A stretch of 64,000 nt of DNA from JAHFOW01 sp046350595 (lineage in GTDB: Bacteria > Planctomycetota > Brocadiia > Brocadiales > Brocadiaceae): NCBI GenBank assembly GCA_046350595.1, contig JAXMAC010000005.1, forward strand, positions 7,386 to 71,385. The letters are read 5' to 3'. The translations under genes and the position numbers were made by a program. Position 1 is the first letter of the stretch. Every line of letters begins with the position of its first letter. Under the pieces are notes generated by a model. It was given only the letters and a program-made list of their open reading frames with translations, searched no databases and was not told the DNA's origin. Below are positions 27,168-36,214 of the stretch, piece after piece.

Positions 27168-27485
27168 ATGTCAAAGGAAAAACTTCCAAAACAGTATCTG
27201 CAAATAAGAAAGAGGCACGAAGACTTTTTTGATGCGGTTGAGAATCTTGGAAAAGTCATAAAACTGGAAGGCCCTCTGGATGAGAGGACTGCGCTCCTCA
27301 TTCAACTTGCAGGGGCAGTAACCGTACACTCCGAGGGTTCGGTGCATAGCCACGTAAGAAGGGCGCTCGAAGCGGGGGTGTCGCCGGAGGAAATCCGCCA
27401 TGCAATTATCCTTCTTTCCAGTGTTATTGGATTCCCAACCGTTGTTGCTGCGTTAAGCTGGGCAGATGATATTATAAAAAAATAA
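27168..27485 (+). CDS. Carboxymuconolactone decarboxylase (CMD/AhpD-like) family protein
   Basis: 105 residues, a single all-helical CMD domain. ERTALLIQLAGAV is followed by a VHSHVRRALEAGVSPEEIRHAI stretch and a C-terminal VVAALSWADD. AhpD-type members carry Cys-x-x-Cys-x-x-x-His for peroxidase activity; here the Cys positions are occupied by other residues (HSEGSVHSH), so disulfide-based peroxidase chemistry is unlikely. Might be a non-redox member of the family. It stands alone, with a repeat upstream and another downstream. Confidence 0.75.
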   Translation: MSKEKLPKQYLQIRKRHEDFFDAVENLGKVIKLEGPLDERTALLIQLAGAVTVHSEGSVHSHVRRALEAGVSPEEIRHAIILLSSVIGFPTVVAALSWADDIIKK

Positions 27486-27540
27486 TCAATTTTAGAGCAA
27501 CACATCATTAACGCTTCACTAAAAACTTAAATTAGTTGGG

Positions 27541-27611
27541 TAGGTTGGGTTGAGTAAAGCGAAACCCAACACCAGTGGAAACGTTGGGTTTCGTGCTTCA
27601 ACCCAACCTAC
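27541..27611. repeat. GTTGGGT-type palindromic repeat
   Basis: TAGGTTGGGTTGAGTAAAGC continues to CCCAAC, then the inverted arm GTTGGGTTTCGTGCTTCAAC ends in CCAACCTA. It is related to the element at 62352-62425, and its right arm overlaps the last codons of the next gene. Confidence 0.7.
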
Positions 27612-28392
27612 GAAACTTTGCATCCTTCCCGCCTTTGCGAGTTTCGCCTTGCGTTAAACTATTACCTTTTTTGTCTTTTATAAGATAACTATTTTTTAAT
27701 CCATGACAAGCAAGAATAGCAAAAATGAAGGCGGAAAGGCTTTCCTTAAGCTCCCACGTTTGAATATAACTTCCTGGCGAATAGATTGCATATATTTTGC
27801 TCACAACCTTACTGAACACATAATTTACACAGAGTAATACCCCAATCCATACCGGCGCCCTCGGTATACCAATATGATTCAATACCCTGCTTGCCTGCAA
27901 TGAATATTTGTGTACTATCGGAATAACGAAACAAAATAAAAACCAGAATACATGAAAAAACTTTTCTATCGTGAAAAATCCGGAAATAATGGGAGCTCGA
28001 ACTCCGTTTTCATACGAAGAAAATATCCAGAGGTTATGGATGTTCATCTCCTTTTGTTTGTTTATCTTGTTAAACAGTTCTCCATTTGTCATGTGAAATA
28101 TGCGCTGCCCCCAGCTTATTTCCTCTCCAAAAGCCACAAAAAAAAAGACTCCGAGAAATAGATAAAATATATTTCTCCTGGTACATAACCATGCAAAGTT
28201 ATTACCCGAACCGGAAGACCTGACATAAGAAGCAAAGAACAAACCGGCGGCTGCAAGGAAACAGAATGCCCCTGCATATTCTACAAGCCCATCCTCTTTC
28301 AAAAGCCGTCTGATAGAATCTTCGTCTAAACAAAAGATAGCGTAACAAGAAACTACCATGAGAAAAATACCGGTATTTTTAAATTTCATCAA
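27598..28392 (-). CDS. Multi-pass membrane protein, function unknown
   Basis: 264 residues with about six hydrophobic segments. A conserved-looking acidic motif VAFGEEISWGQRIF lies in the second-third helix region; this EEISWGQ signature occurs in uncharacterised bacterial membrane proteins. The C-terminal tail (QGETRKGGKDAKFRR) is encoded by repeat-like intergenic sequence, so the original stop may have been lost and the frame extended into the GTTGGGT-family element. No function assigned. Confidence 0.65.
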   Translation of the reverse strand: MMKFKNTGIFLMVVSCYAIFCLDEDSIRRLLKEDGLVEYAGAFCFLAAAGLFFASYVRSSGSGNNFAWLCTRRNIFYLFLGVFFFVAFGEEISWGQRIFHMTNGELFNKINKQKEMNIHNLWIFSSYENGVRAPIISGFFTIEKFFHVFWFLFCFVIPIVHKYSLQASRVLNHIGIPRAPVWIGVLLCVNYVFSKVVSKIYAIYSPGSYIQTWELKESLSAFIFAILACHGLKNSYLIKDKKGNSLTQGETRKGGKDAKFRRLG

Positions 28393-28453
28393 TGCCTTAC
28401 CCTCTAATCTTCACCTCGGAAAACAACCACTATTTACACTCCCCGATGCACGG

Positions 28454-30454
28454 TTATTTCTGCTTCTGCATAAGTTTACTGCTTACACCAGACTTTTCCC
28501 GTATCCCCTCTATTTTATCTCTCAACTTCGCCGCCCGCTCAAACTCAAGGGCCTCTGCGGCCCTGAGCATCTCTTCTTCCAGTTCGTACACAGACTCCTG
28601 GGTAATATATTCCTCCTCACTCTCCGCAACGGATTCGTAGACATATTTATGTGATGAGATTTCATCCTCAATACCTTTTTTAATCTCTTTTTGTACGGTC
28701 TTCGGAGTTATATCATGCTTTTTATTGTATTCAGTCTGAATCACACGGCGGCGGTTGGTCTCATCTATCGCTCGTTGCATGGAGTTGGTTACCGTATCGG
28801 CATACAGGATTACCTCAGCGTTCACATTCCGTGCGGTGCGGCCAATGGTCTGAATTAAAGACGTTTCAGAACGGAGAAATCCTTCTTTATCCGCATCCAG
28901 AATTGCCACCAGGGAAACCTCTGGCAGGTCGAGTCCTTCCCTGAGGAGGTTGACGCCTACCAGCACATCGAATTTCCCCAACCTCAAATCCCTTAAAATG
29001 GCCACCCGTTCGATGGCATCTAACTCCGAATGGATGTACATACCCTTCAGACCCTCTTCCTTAATATACTCGCTCAGGTCTTCTGCAAGCCGTTTTGTCA
29101 GGGTAGTTACCAGCACCCGTTCCTTTTTCTGCACCCGCTTCCTGATCTCTTTCAATAAATCCCCTACCTGTGTCTTCGCGGGCTTTACGTGGATAACAGG
29201 GTCAACAAGACCCGTTGGACGTATGATTTGTTCGACCACAATTCCCTGACATTTTTTCAATTCATAAGGACCCGGTGTTGCCGAAACGAAGAGCGCCTGA
29301 TGTATCTTCTCTTCCCATTCATCAAATCTTAAAGGGCGATTGTCCAGCGCAGAGGGCAATCGAAAACCATATTCAACAAGGGTCTCTTTCCGCGCCCTGT
29401 CTCCGTGATACATACCGGCAATCTGCGGAATGGAGACGTGAGACTCATCAACGATAACTAAAAAATCTTTAGGGAAATATTCAAAAAGGGAATACGGAGG
29501 AGAACCGGGCGCACGACCGCTCAGATGCCGTGAATAATTTTCAATACCATGACAATAACCTACTTCCCGCAACATTTCCATGTCGTAGCGCGTTCTGGCC
29601 TCCAGGCGCTGTGCTTCAAGGAACTTCTCCTTGGAACGCAGTTCCTTGAGCCGGTCGTTCAGTTCATACTCAATGGATTGTATTACCCGCTCAATCTTCC
29701 CTTCAGGCATAACGAAATGTTTTGCCGGATAAATGGATACCTCTTTTACTTCCTGTACGGTGTTTCCCGTAGCCGGTTGAATAATGGAAATACTGTCAAC
29801 ATCATCTCCGAATAATTCTATCCGGTAGGCGAATTCCTCGTATGCCGGAAAGACCTCTATTACATCACCACGCACCCGTAACGACCCACGCACGAATTGA
29901 ATGTCATTCCGTTCATACTGGATATTAACAAGCTTTTTCAGGAGCTTATTTCTCTCGATTGAGTCCCCCTTGCAGAGGTGCACGTACATTTCCTGATAAT
30001 CTTCGGGAGAGCCCAGTCCATAGATACAGGAGACACTGGCAACAATTATGACGTCCCTGCGAGACATGAGGGCGCAGGTTGCCGCAAGGCGCAGACGGTC
30101 TATTTCCTGATTTATCGTAGCCTCTTTCTCAATGTAGATATCTCGTTGTGGAATGTATGCCTCGGGTTGATAGTAGTCATAATAACTTACAAAGTACCCC
30201 GTGGCATTTTCCGGGAAGAAACTCTTAAACTCGCTGTAAAGCTGGGCGGCAAGGGTCTTATTATGGGTCATCACCAGCGTGGGCTTTGCCAGCGTTTCGA
30301 TCACGTTTGCCATGGTAAATGTCTTCCCGGAGCCTGTAACGCCAAGCAGTGTCTGGCAGCGCATGCCTTTGTTATAACCCGCGATTAATTGTTGTATCGC
30401 CCCTGGCTGGTCGCCTTGTGGGGTAAAAGGTGAAACGAGTTTAAAAACAGGCAT
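28454..30454 (-). CDS. uvrB: Excinuclease ABC subunit UvrB
   Basis: 666 residues from ATG 30454 (an in-frame GTG at 30469 is a less likely start). Helicase-like motifs: Walker A GVTGSGKT, the beta-hairpin region VSYYDYYQPEAYIPQRDIYIEK, the DEAH-like VIVDESHVSIPQ, and the C-terminal helicase half with VGVNLLREGLDLPEV and QTIGRTARN. The UVR motif (LEFERAAKLRDKIEGIREK) at the end binds UvrC. Verifies DNA damage in nucleotide excision repair. Full length for the family. Confidence 0.97.
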   Translation of the reverse strand: MPVFKLVSPFTPQGDQPGAIQQLIAGYNKGMRCQTLLGVTGSGKTFTMANVIETLAKPTLVMTHNKTLAAQLYSEFKSFFPENATGYFVSYYDYYQPEAYIPQRDIYIEKEATINQEIDRLRLAATCALMSRRDVIIVASVSCIYGLGSPEDYQEMYVHLCKGDSIERNKLLKKLVNIQYERNDIQFVRGSLRVRGDVIEVFPAYEEFAYRIELFGDDVDSISIIQPATGNTVQEVKEVSIYPAKHFVMPEGKIERVIQSIEYELNDRLKELRSKEKFLEAQRLEARTRYDMEMLREVGYCHGIENYSRHLSGRAPGSPPYSLFEYFPKDFLVIVDESHVSIPQIAGMYHGDRARKETLVEYGFRLPSALDNRPLRFDEWEEKIHQALFVSATPGPYELKKCQGIVVEQIIRPTGLVDPVIHVKPAKTQVGDLLKEIRKRVQKKERVLVTTLTKRLAEDLSEYIKEEGLKGMYIHSELDAIERVAILRDLRLGKFDVLVGVNLLREGLDLPEVSLVAILDADKEGFLRSETSLIQTIGRTARNVNAEVILYADTVTNSMQRAIDETNRRRVIQTEYNKKHDITPKTVQKEIKKGIEDEISSHKYVYESVAESEEEYITQESVYELEEEMLRAAEALEFERAAKLRDKIEGIREKSGVSSKLMQKQK

Positions 30455-30579
30455 AACTCTAACCCTCACCGCAAAGACGCAAAGAACGTAAAGTTTTAAA
30501 GATTATTAACAAATCTCTTTACCCCATCTTTCAAAACTGAAATGATTTCCTTTTTTTCAAAAAACCAAATTGTTGCTCA

Positions 30580-31821
30580 TCACTCTTTATAATACCGTGA
30601 ATTCTTATATTTCAAAAGAAGTTCATCGATAAACACCTTCACCGTAGAAGCAATAGGCACAGCCAGGAGTAATCCCAGGAATCCCAACAATTGGCTGCAG
30701 ATCAGGATGGACAGGATTACCATGACAGGACTCAACCCAAGCCCCTTCCCCATAACGCGTGGTGTAATCACGGTTCCCTCAAGTATTTGTCCAACACCAA
30801 AGGTTATGAGGACATAGAGAATATGCTTAAAATCGTGAAATTGTAACATTGCAAGTGCAGAGGCAATAATAATTCCTATCCCTGTACCCACATAGGGAAT
30901 TAAATTGCCAAAACCACTCAAAAAACCTAACAGAAAAGATAGGGGAATACCTGCAATCGTTAAACCAATACTGTAAATAAGAGAGAGAATAAGGCACACA
31001 CAGAGCTGTCCCCTGATGAAATAATGCAGGTTGTTATTTATTTTCGTCAAAATACCTGAAATCTGTTCTCTTTTTGTTACCGGGAAAATTGATCTGGTGT
31101 TCTCTATGATGATATTAAAATCTTTGAGTAAGTAAACAAACACAACTCCAAAGATAACAAAATTCACGACGATGCCCAAAATCCCAAAGGTGCCAAAAAA
31201 AATGCCCTTTGAGAAATACAACAAAAACCCGAAAGACTGGGGAATATATTTTTTCAGTCCCCAGAGCGCTCCGGCTATGCGCATCTTTTGAGAAGGAGGT
31301 TCTTTTCTTTCAACAGACTCTTGTGTGCGGGAAGATAGCGGGTTGCCCTGTTCTGTAATGTTTTCAGATTTGGTTCCGATACGTTCACGGTCAATGACGT
31401 CTTTTATCTGGGATTTAACTGACTTTGCAAACTCTGTGTTTTCATATCTTTTAATCCATGCTTCAACGATGTCCCGATACCCTGGATAGTGATCCTTCAC
31501 CATGCCGCCAACCTGATAAATACCGCTCGTAGTCTTAGGGATTGTATATGCCAGAAACCCTGCTCCTGTAAGGAAAACGGCTATAAAGAGAAAGACAATA
31601 CCGAATACCCGGTGTATATGTTTCCGGCTAAATGGCCAGTGCTGTCTTTCAAAAAAACTTACCACAGGATGAAAAACATAGGCAACAAAAAAGGCCAGAA
31701 AAAGAGAGATGAGTGTGGCTCTCAGGTAGTAACACAACACAAAAAAGAAAATGATGAAGAATCCCATGAGAATTATACGAACCCAGAGATTGTCCAGCAT
31801 TTTTTGCTGTTCTTTTTCCAT
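30580..31821 (-). CDS. AI-2E family transporter (PerM/TqsA type)
   Basis: 413 residues with about eight hydrophobic segments, two near the N-terminus, then a soluble middle part (about 90-170, charged), then the conserved membrane domain with LSFLLGFLSGFGNLIPYVGT and PRVMGKGLGLSPVMVI, which are signatures of the family. Members export small molecules or exchange Na+/H+; the substrate here is unknown. Located between uvrB and a ComEA-like gene on the same strand. Confidence 0.88.
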   Translation of the reverse strand: MEKEQQKMLDNLWVRIILMGFFIIFFFVLCYYLRATLISLFLAFFVAYVFHPVVSFFERQHWPFSRKHIHRVFGIVFLFIAVFLTGAGFLAYTIPKTTSGIYQVGGMVKDHYPGYRDIVEAWIKRYENTEFAKSVKSQIKDVIDRERIGTKSENITEQGNPLSSRTQESVERKEPPSQKMRIAGALWGLKKYIPQSFGFLLYFSKGIFFGTFGILGIVVNFVIFGVVFVYLLKDFNIIIENTRSIFPVTKREQISGILTKINNNLHYFIRGQLCVCLILSLIYSIGLTIAGIPLSFLLGFLSGFGNLIPYVGTGIGIIIASALAMLQFHDFKHILYVLITFGVGQILEGTVITPRVMGKGLGLSPVMVILSILICSQLLGFLGLLLAVPIASTVKVFIDELLLKYKNSRYYKE

Positions 31822-31883
31822 AGAATATTACCCCCTATAAAAACTTCATTTTTGGTTTGGTTGTGGGTGCGCCGCCCCAGTCA

Positions 31884-32363
31884 TTATTTCTGATTCGTAC
31901 CCGTCGTATCAGACTCTACCTTTATCAGCTCTTGTATAGCCTCTATCGTGGATGATTTTATGCCATCCACCCTGGATAGCTCATCAAGGGACTTAAAACA
32001 GCCATGTTTATCCCGATACGATACTATCGCCTTTGCCTTTGTTTCGCCCAATCCCGGCAGGAGCACCAATTCATACCATGTCGCCTCGTTAATATCCAGT
32101 TTGACATTTATATCCTCAGGTTTAAGACAACTCAAAATCTCTGTTTTTGGTAACCACCAGTGATAATCCATACCAACCTTTATGATTGTACCAATAAACA
32201 GGGTTGTGGATAAAAAGAAAATGATAACGTATTGTCTCTTTGTAACTGGATTTTTTTCCGGCATGGGTATCTGTGAATTTTTTGAAAGAAATTTTCTTTT
32301 CCAATCTTGCCTAAAAAATGAGGGGATCGTCAGCATTATACCTGTTCTATTTATTTTAATCAA
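31884..32363 (-). CDS. ComEA-like helix-hairpin-helix DNA-binding protein
   Basis: 159 residues. One membrane helix near residues 47-65 and a C-terminal ComEA domain (about 95-153) with two HhH motifs: INEATWYELVLLPGLGETKA and FKSLDELSRVDGIKSSTIEA. In competent bacteria ComEA binds incoming DNA outside the membrane; in others its role is unclear. A second competence gene is not present here. The N-terminal 45 residues have no recognisable signature. Confidence 0.85.
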   Translation of the reverse strand: MIKINRTGIMLTIPSFFRQDWKRKFLSKNSQIPMPEKNPVTKRQYVIIFFLSTTLFIGTIIKVGMDYHWWLPKTEILSCLKPEDINVKLDINEATWYELVLLPGLGETKAKAIVSYRDKHGCFKSLDELSRVDGIKSSTIEAIQELIKVESDTTGTNQK

Positions 32364-32795
32364 TTATATCTATGTATCTAATTAGTATAAAAAAATCAGC
32401 ATGATAAGCATATCAATACAAAAAATCGGGTGTAAAGTTAAAGAGGGGAATCAAGGGCGAAAATTTTTCACGCCTTTTTGTTTAATATAACCCTTTTCCG
32501 CAATATTTTCGCAAAACAATAATTTTGTATTTTTCAAAAGCCACATGTATTGATCCGCTTTAAAAATATTTTGTTTTTATAAGCCATTTGTAGATAAATA
32601 TATATGATATTTATACAAGATTGTAAATTAGTTGTTGGTACAAGAGTTGTTTTCTTAGTACATCACAAATGTGCGGAGGGTGCAGAGAAGACATAAAAGG
32701 AGTCTCCGTGACCTCGGCGATAACTGTGGTGAATTGAACTTTTGTGGGCAGGTAAATAGACATAGGGCATTCCAATTTCTCTGTTATCTGTGATT
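32364..32795. other. AT-rich intergenic region
   Basis: About 430 bases between the divergent ComEA-like and receiver genes. No gene-like frame, no strong hairpin and no repeat of the families named here. Presumably holds both promoters. Confidence 0.4.
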
Positions 32796-33155
32796 ATGGT
32801 AAAGCCGAGATTATTACTGGTAGATGACGACAAAAATACTCTTGATGGATTGGCAACGATTTTAAAGCGTGACGGATACAACGTCTCTGGTGTTCTCTCG
32901 GGTTATGAAGCTTTAAAACTCCTATCCAGGAAACAGTTTGACGTCATGATAACTGATGTCAATATGCCTGGGATGGATGGATTTGACCTTATTCGTGAGG
33001 TAAGAAAAAGGGAAGTGTCTGTAGCAATAGTGGTTATTAGCGCAAACAGTTCCGTGGAAACTATGGCAGATGTTACGAGGAGTTTGTCGTGCGATTATTA
33101 TCTGACAAAGCCGGTAAATATCTATGAATTGGAGGCAATTCTGGAAAATTTGTAA
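32796..33155 (+). CDS. Single-domain response regulator (receiver only)
   Basis: 119 residues from ATG 32796 (GTG two codons earlier is an alternative). Complete receiver domain: acidic pair LLVDDD near residue 8, phosphoacceptor Asp in VMITDVNMPGMDG, conserved Ser in VVISANSS, and Lys in YLTKPVN. No output domain, so it acts by protein contact or phosphotransfer. It sits 76 bases upstream of the multicopper oxidase; no kinase is adjacent. Confidence 0.9.
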   Translation: MVKPRLLLVDDDKNTLDGLATILKRDGYNVSGVLSGYEALKLLSRKQFDVMITDVNMPGMDGFDLIREVRKREVSVAIVVISANSSVETMADVTRSLSCDYYLTKPVNIYELEAILENL

Positions 33156-33231
33156 AAAAATATGTAGGGAACAATGAAGAGTATTGTAATTGTAATTTTT
33201 TTAACGTAATTTTTTGGGGAAAGGGAAAAAT

Positions 33232-34503
33232 ATGAATGTGTCAAAGTTAATGGGTTGGGCTACTGGACTATTTTTGGGTATTTCAACATGCGTTGCGGCG
33301 CCAAATGTCTTTAGTGAAGAGACAAAACCAGCTGCTGAACAGTGGAGTCTCAGTCAGGAAGATCAGGATTTGATAAGTGTCACAAATGGAGATATTTTGG
33401 GCGAACGCTCTAAAGATGGCGTTTGGGATTATCATCTCTATACGACGGATGGCTATGTAGAGATGGTAAACGGCGAGCTGGTATGGGTCTTTGGTTATAC
33501 TCATGCGAAAGGCAGCTTCAAGGATGTGGGAGAAGTGAAGACAAAGGAAGAGCTGGAAAAATTGTTGGAGCCTGTTAAGGTACCCAGCGATCCAGTCCAT
33601 CTTTTCGTGGGTGAAAAGGCCCGGATAACGCTTCACAATACCGGTATGCATTGTGCTGCTGAAAATTCAGGGATTAATCATGTGGCGCATACGATTCACT
33701 TTCATGGCCTTGATTTAACCCCTGCGGTTGATGGTGTGCCTTCTCTTCCGGTAGATCCGGTGCTGGAGCATAAATCTTTTACCTATGAAATAACTCCACA
33801 ATATGAAGGTTCTTTCATGGGGCATTGCCATGTGGATAGTTTTAACCATATCCTGGCCGGGATGTACTTCCCCATTATCATACATCAGGACAGGTCAAAG
33901 ACTGCGTACGGGTATAAATATGACAGGGATTATACCTTATTTTTCAGTGAATTATCTTCCACGGCAAATGAGCAATTGCAAGAGACGGGAGTTGTTCATG
34001 GATTACAGGACTGGAAGGCCGATTACTATCTGATCAATGGCAGGACGTTTACTGATAATCTTTATCACCCCCTTTCTGTAATAAACGATCCACGTTCCAG
34101 GATTGTTGCTTATGAAGACGAAACGGTATTGTTACGTTTTATGGCTATAGGCGCTGACCATGTATTTGCGATCCATCCCCATGGTTATCACATGGAAGTA
34201 GTTGCCTTGGATGGAAGAAAACTCAAGAGCAGCTATGAAAAGGATACGCTGTGTATTGCCAGCGGCGAGAGGATTGATGTGCTGGTAAAGATACCTCACT
34301 TTGCGAGTCAAAGGAAATGCCTGTCTTGTAATCTGGGTGCAGGTATAACCATCATGCATGACCATAATCTGCGTGGTATGGTTTCGCAAGGGAAATATCC
34401 GATGGGCGCCCTGACGATCTTTGACGTCAGAAGCAAAGAAAAGGCAACAAAACCGGATGCCCCATTAATAAAGGGAAAACCATATAATCCTTTAGAGCAT
34501 TAA
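33232..34503 (+). CDS. Multicopper oxidase
   Basis: 423 residues from ATG 33232, preceded by GGGAAAGGG. Signal peptide (about 1-28). Copper motifs in order: THTIHFHGLD-like HFHG, GHCHVDSFNHILAGM (Cys, His, Met as type 1 ligands and the HxH pair), IHPHGYHMEVV and IMHDHNLRGM. The spacing in HCH-x5-H-x3-GM is wider than the usual HCH-x3-H-x3-GM. Located 5' of the nitrite oxidoreductase block with its own terminator, so separately transcribed. Substrate unknown; nitrite-reductase-like or metal-oxidase activity are both possible. Confidence 0.82.
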   Translation: MNVSKLMGWATGLFLGISTCVAAPNVFSEETKPAAEQWSLSQEDQDLISVTNGDILGERSKDGVWDYHLYTTDGYVEMVNGELVWVFGYTHAKGSFKDVGEVKTKEELEKLLEPVKVPSDPVHLFVGEKARITLHNTGMHCAAENSGINHVAHTIHFHGLDLTPAVDGVPSLPVDPVLEHKSFTYEITPQYEGSFMGHCHVDSFNHILAGMYFPIIIHQDRSKTAYGYKYDRDYTLFFSELSSTANEQLQETGVVHGLQDWKADYYLINGRTFTDNLYHPLSVINDPRSRIVAYEDETVLLRFMAIGADHVFAIHPHGYHMEVVALDGRKLKSSYEKDTLCIASGERIDVLVKIPHFASQRKCLSCNLGAGITIMHDHNLRGMVSQGKYPMGALTIFDVRSKEKATKPDAPLIKGKPYNPLEH

Positions 34504-34530
34504 TGGCGCTCAATTTTATAAAACCACCAG

Positions 34531-34573
34531 AAACCTCCCGTACAGGTTTTGTCCTTACGGGAGGTTTTTTATT
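34531..34573 (+). terminator. Rho-independent terminator
   Basis: Perfect 12-bp stem AAACCTCCCGTA (34531-34542) / TACGGGAGGTTT (34556-34567), running into a T tract; lies 28 bases after the multicopper oxidase stop. Confidence 0.85.
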
Positions 34574-34746
34574 GTGCAAAAATAGATTGTGTGTGTTTCA
34601 GCGTTGCCTTCAATGGAAAAGATCGGAATGGGTATGGACATATTTTTTATTTGATATAAATTGAATGGATGTTAAACTATTTAATTTATTCGATATTCTT
34701 AGAGTCGGGTAAATGTATATCGTTTCAGAGGGAATTGTATATTCTT

Positions 34747-35829
34747 ATGATAAGATTTGTAATCTTTTTTATATCTCTGTTTTTTAGTCTTTGTACCTTT
34801 GCGTATGGGGATACCATAATTTTGAAAAATGGTGACGCGAAAGTAGAAGCGCTTAAAGTGATGGGGATGACTAATAAATATGTCACTGTAACGCTGTCAA
34901 AGAAAGATGTAAAATCTTTAAACAAACAGTTTTCTCGTATTCAAGATTATCCGGATGTGATTGTTTTGACCACGAATAATATTGCTCTTAATTGCAAGGT
35001 CAGGCAGATTCTTGAAAATACCGTAAAGATATTAATTCCAACCTCAGCGATTGCATCTCTCTACATGACCTTTCCGTTTAACAATAATCTGAGTAAGCCG
35101 AACGGCGGTATGCAGGGATTATCAGAAGTAAGAAAAACAGAACATCCAAAAGAAACAACCGTGACAGAATCTTCGCATGGTGAAGAACTTGGTGAACAGA
35201 AGGATGAGGTTGATGGGATAAGGATACAGGTCGGAGACAAGCAGGTGACGGAAAAACCTTACAGGATAAAGACAAAAATCAGGAGTATCCCAGAAAAAGA
35301 CAGTTTATCCCATGATAAAATCGGGGCCGGGTCGAATGTGACTCCTGGTGCAAGTGAATTCATTCCGGAAGAAGGCCAGGAAGAATTTGTTGATAAACCG
35401 GTAGATGGAGAACAAGAACAAATGAGCGAATCGCAAGATGATACACCCCGAACTACTACTCGGGAAAATCCGGAAAAAGAAAAAAAACTGGTTCAGGATG
35501 GAAAACTGGGAAGGGTTGAGGGGAAGGTATTTTGCGGTGGAAAGTCTCTCAGGGATTGTCAGATAAAATTGCAAATGCTGGAAAAGGGTGGATTGTTGGT
35601 GAGGGTGTATCACCCCGTTGAAGGCGCAGAGGAGCTTGAGGCGAGTACTGATGCGGATGGCGTATATCGTTTCATGAATGTTCCGCCGGGTTTTTATAAA
35701 TTGTACTGGAAACCGCTTAACGAGACCTCGTGGATTCGCAGATTCAAGATGGAACCGGATGTAATTGTAGAGCCGGGAAAAGTTACAAGTCCTGGAGAAA
35801 TTGAAACCCTGAAGAGGACGCTCAACTAG
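34747..35829 (+). CDS. Secreted protein with C-terminal carboxypeptidase-regulatory-like domain
   Basis: About 360 residues from ATG 34747, where a clear signal peptide begins (MIRFVIFFISLFFSLC). The open frame extends to 34669 but that part is not signal-like. The N-terminal 110 residues form a small beta-rich region; the middle (about 120-265) is low-complexity and highly charged, rich in Glu, Lys and Gln, probably unstructured. The C-terminal 90 residues are a carboxypeptidase-regulatory-like beta-sandwich (GVYRFMNVPPGFYKLYWKPL). Function unknown; a link to the NXR block is possible only by position. Confidence 0.6.
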   Translation: MIRFVIFFISLFFSLCTFAYGDTIILKNGDAKVEALKVMGMTNKYVTVTLSKKDVKSLNKQFSRIQDYPDVIVLTTNNIALNCKVRQILENTVKILIPTSAIASLYMTFPFNNNLSKPNGGMQGLSEVRKTEHPKETTVTESSHGEELGEQKDEVDGIRIQVGDKQVTEKPYRIKTKIRSIPEKDSLSHDKIGAGSNVTPGASEFIPEEGQEEFVDKPVDGEQEQMSESQDDTPRTTTRENPEKEKKLVQDGKLGRVEGKVFCGGKSLRDCQIKLQMLEKGGLLVRVYHPVEGAEELEASTDADGVYRFMNVPPGFYKLYWKPLNETSWIRRFKMEPDVIVEPGKVTSPGEIETLKRTLN

Positions 35830-36110
35830 AGAAAAATTTTATTCTCTATGAATAATTTTTTCAGATTAAATATTTGAAACTATTATTTCAATAGTGAAAT
35901 TTTGGTTTGGATAATAAGGTTTAGCCTTTGTTTTAAATTCAAAAAATATTAGAATTAACACCATGATTTTTCATTACTTACGCAATATTTTTCAAAAATT
36001 TTACTTTTTTTGCGAAAAGGAATAGAGATTGTTAGTTAGTGATTCCCGTTCTATGGTTGGTATAAAATTTTTGAAGGCGTTTTTCCTGTCCTCCTGAAAA
36101 AAGTTTGTAT

Positions 36111-36139
36111 TTGACAAACATGATTTACGAGTATAGGAT
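36111..36139 (+). promoter_or_regulatory. Candidate promoter of the cytochrome/NXR block
   Basis: TTGACA at 36111-36116 and TAGGAT at 36134-36139 with a 17-base spacer; an overlapping TATAGG has 15-base spacing. It is in the AT-rich 385-bp gap (35830-36214), the only long gap before the plus-strand respiratory genes. Otherwise this gap shows no gene and no clear terminator. Confidence 0.4.
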
Positions 36140-36214
36140 TTTGTTTTTTTTGTACGTTTTGTAAAAGATAGATATCACTGCTAAATTTTTTTTAAGTTAG
36201 AGATGGAGGTAATG

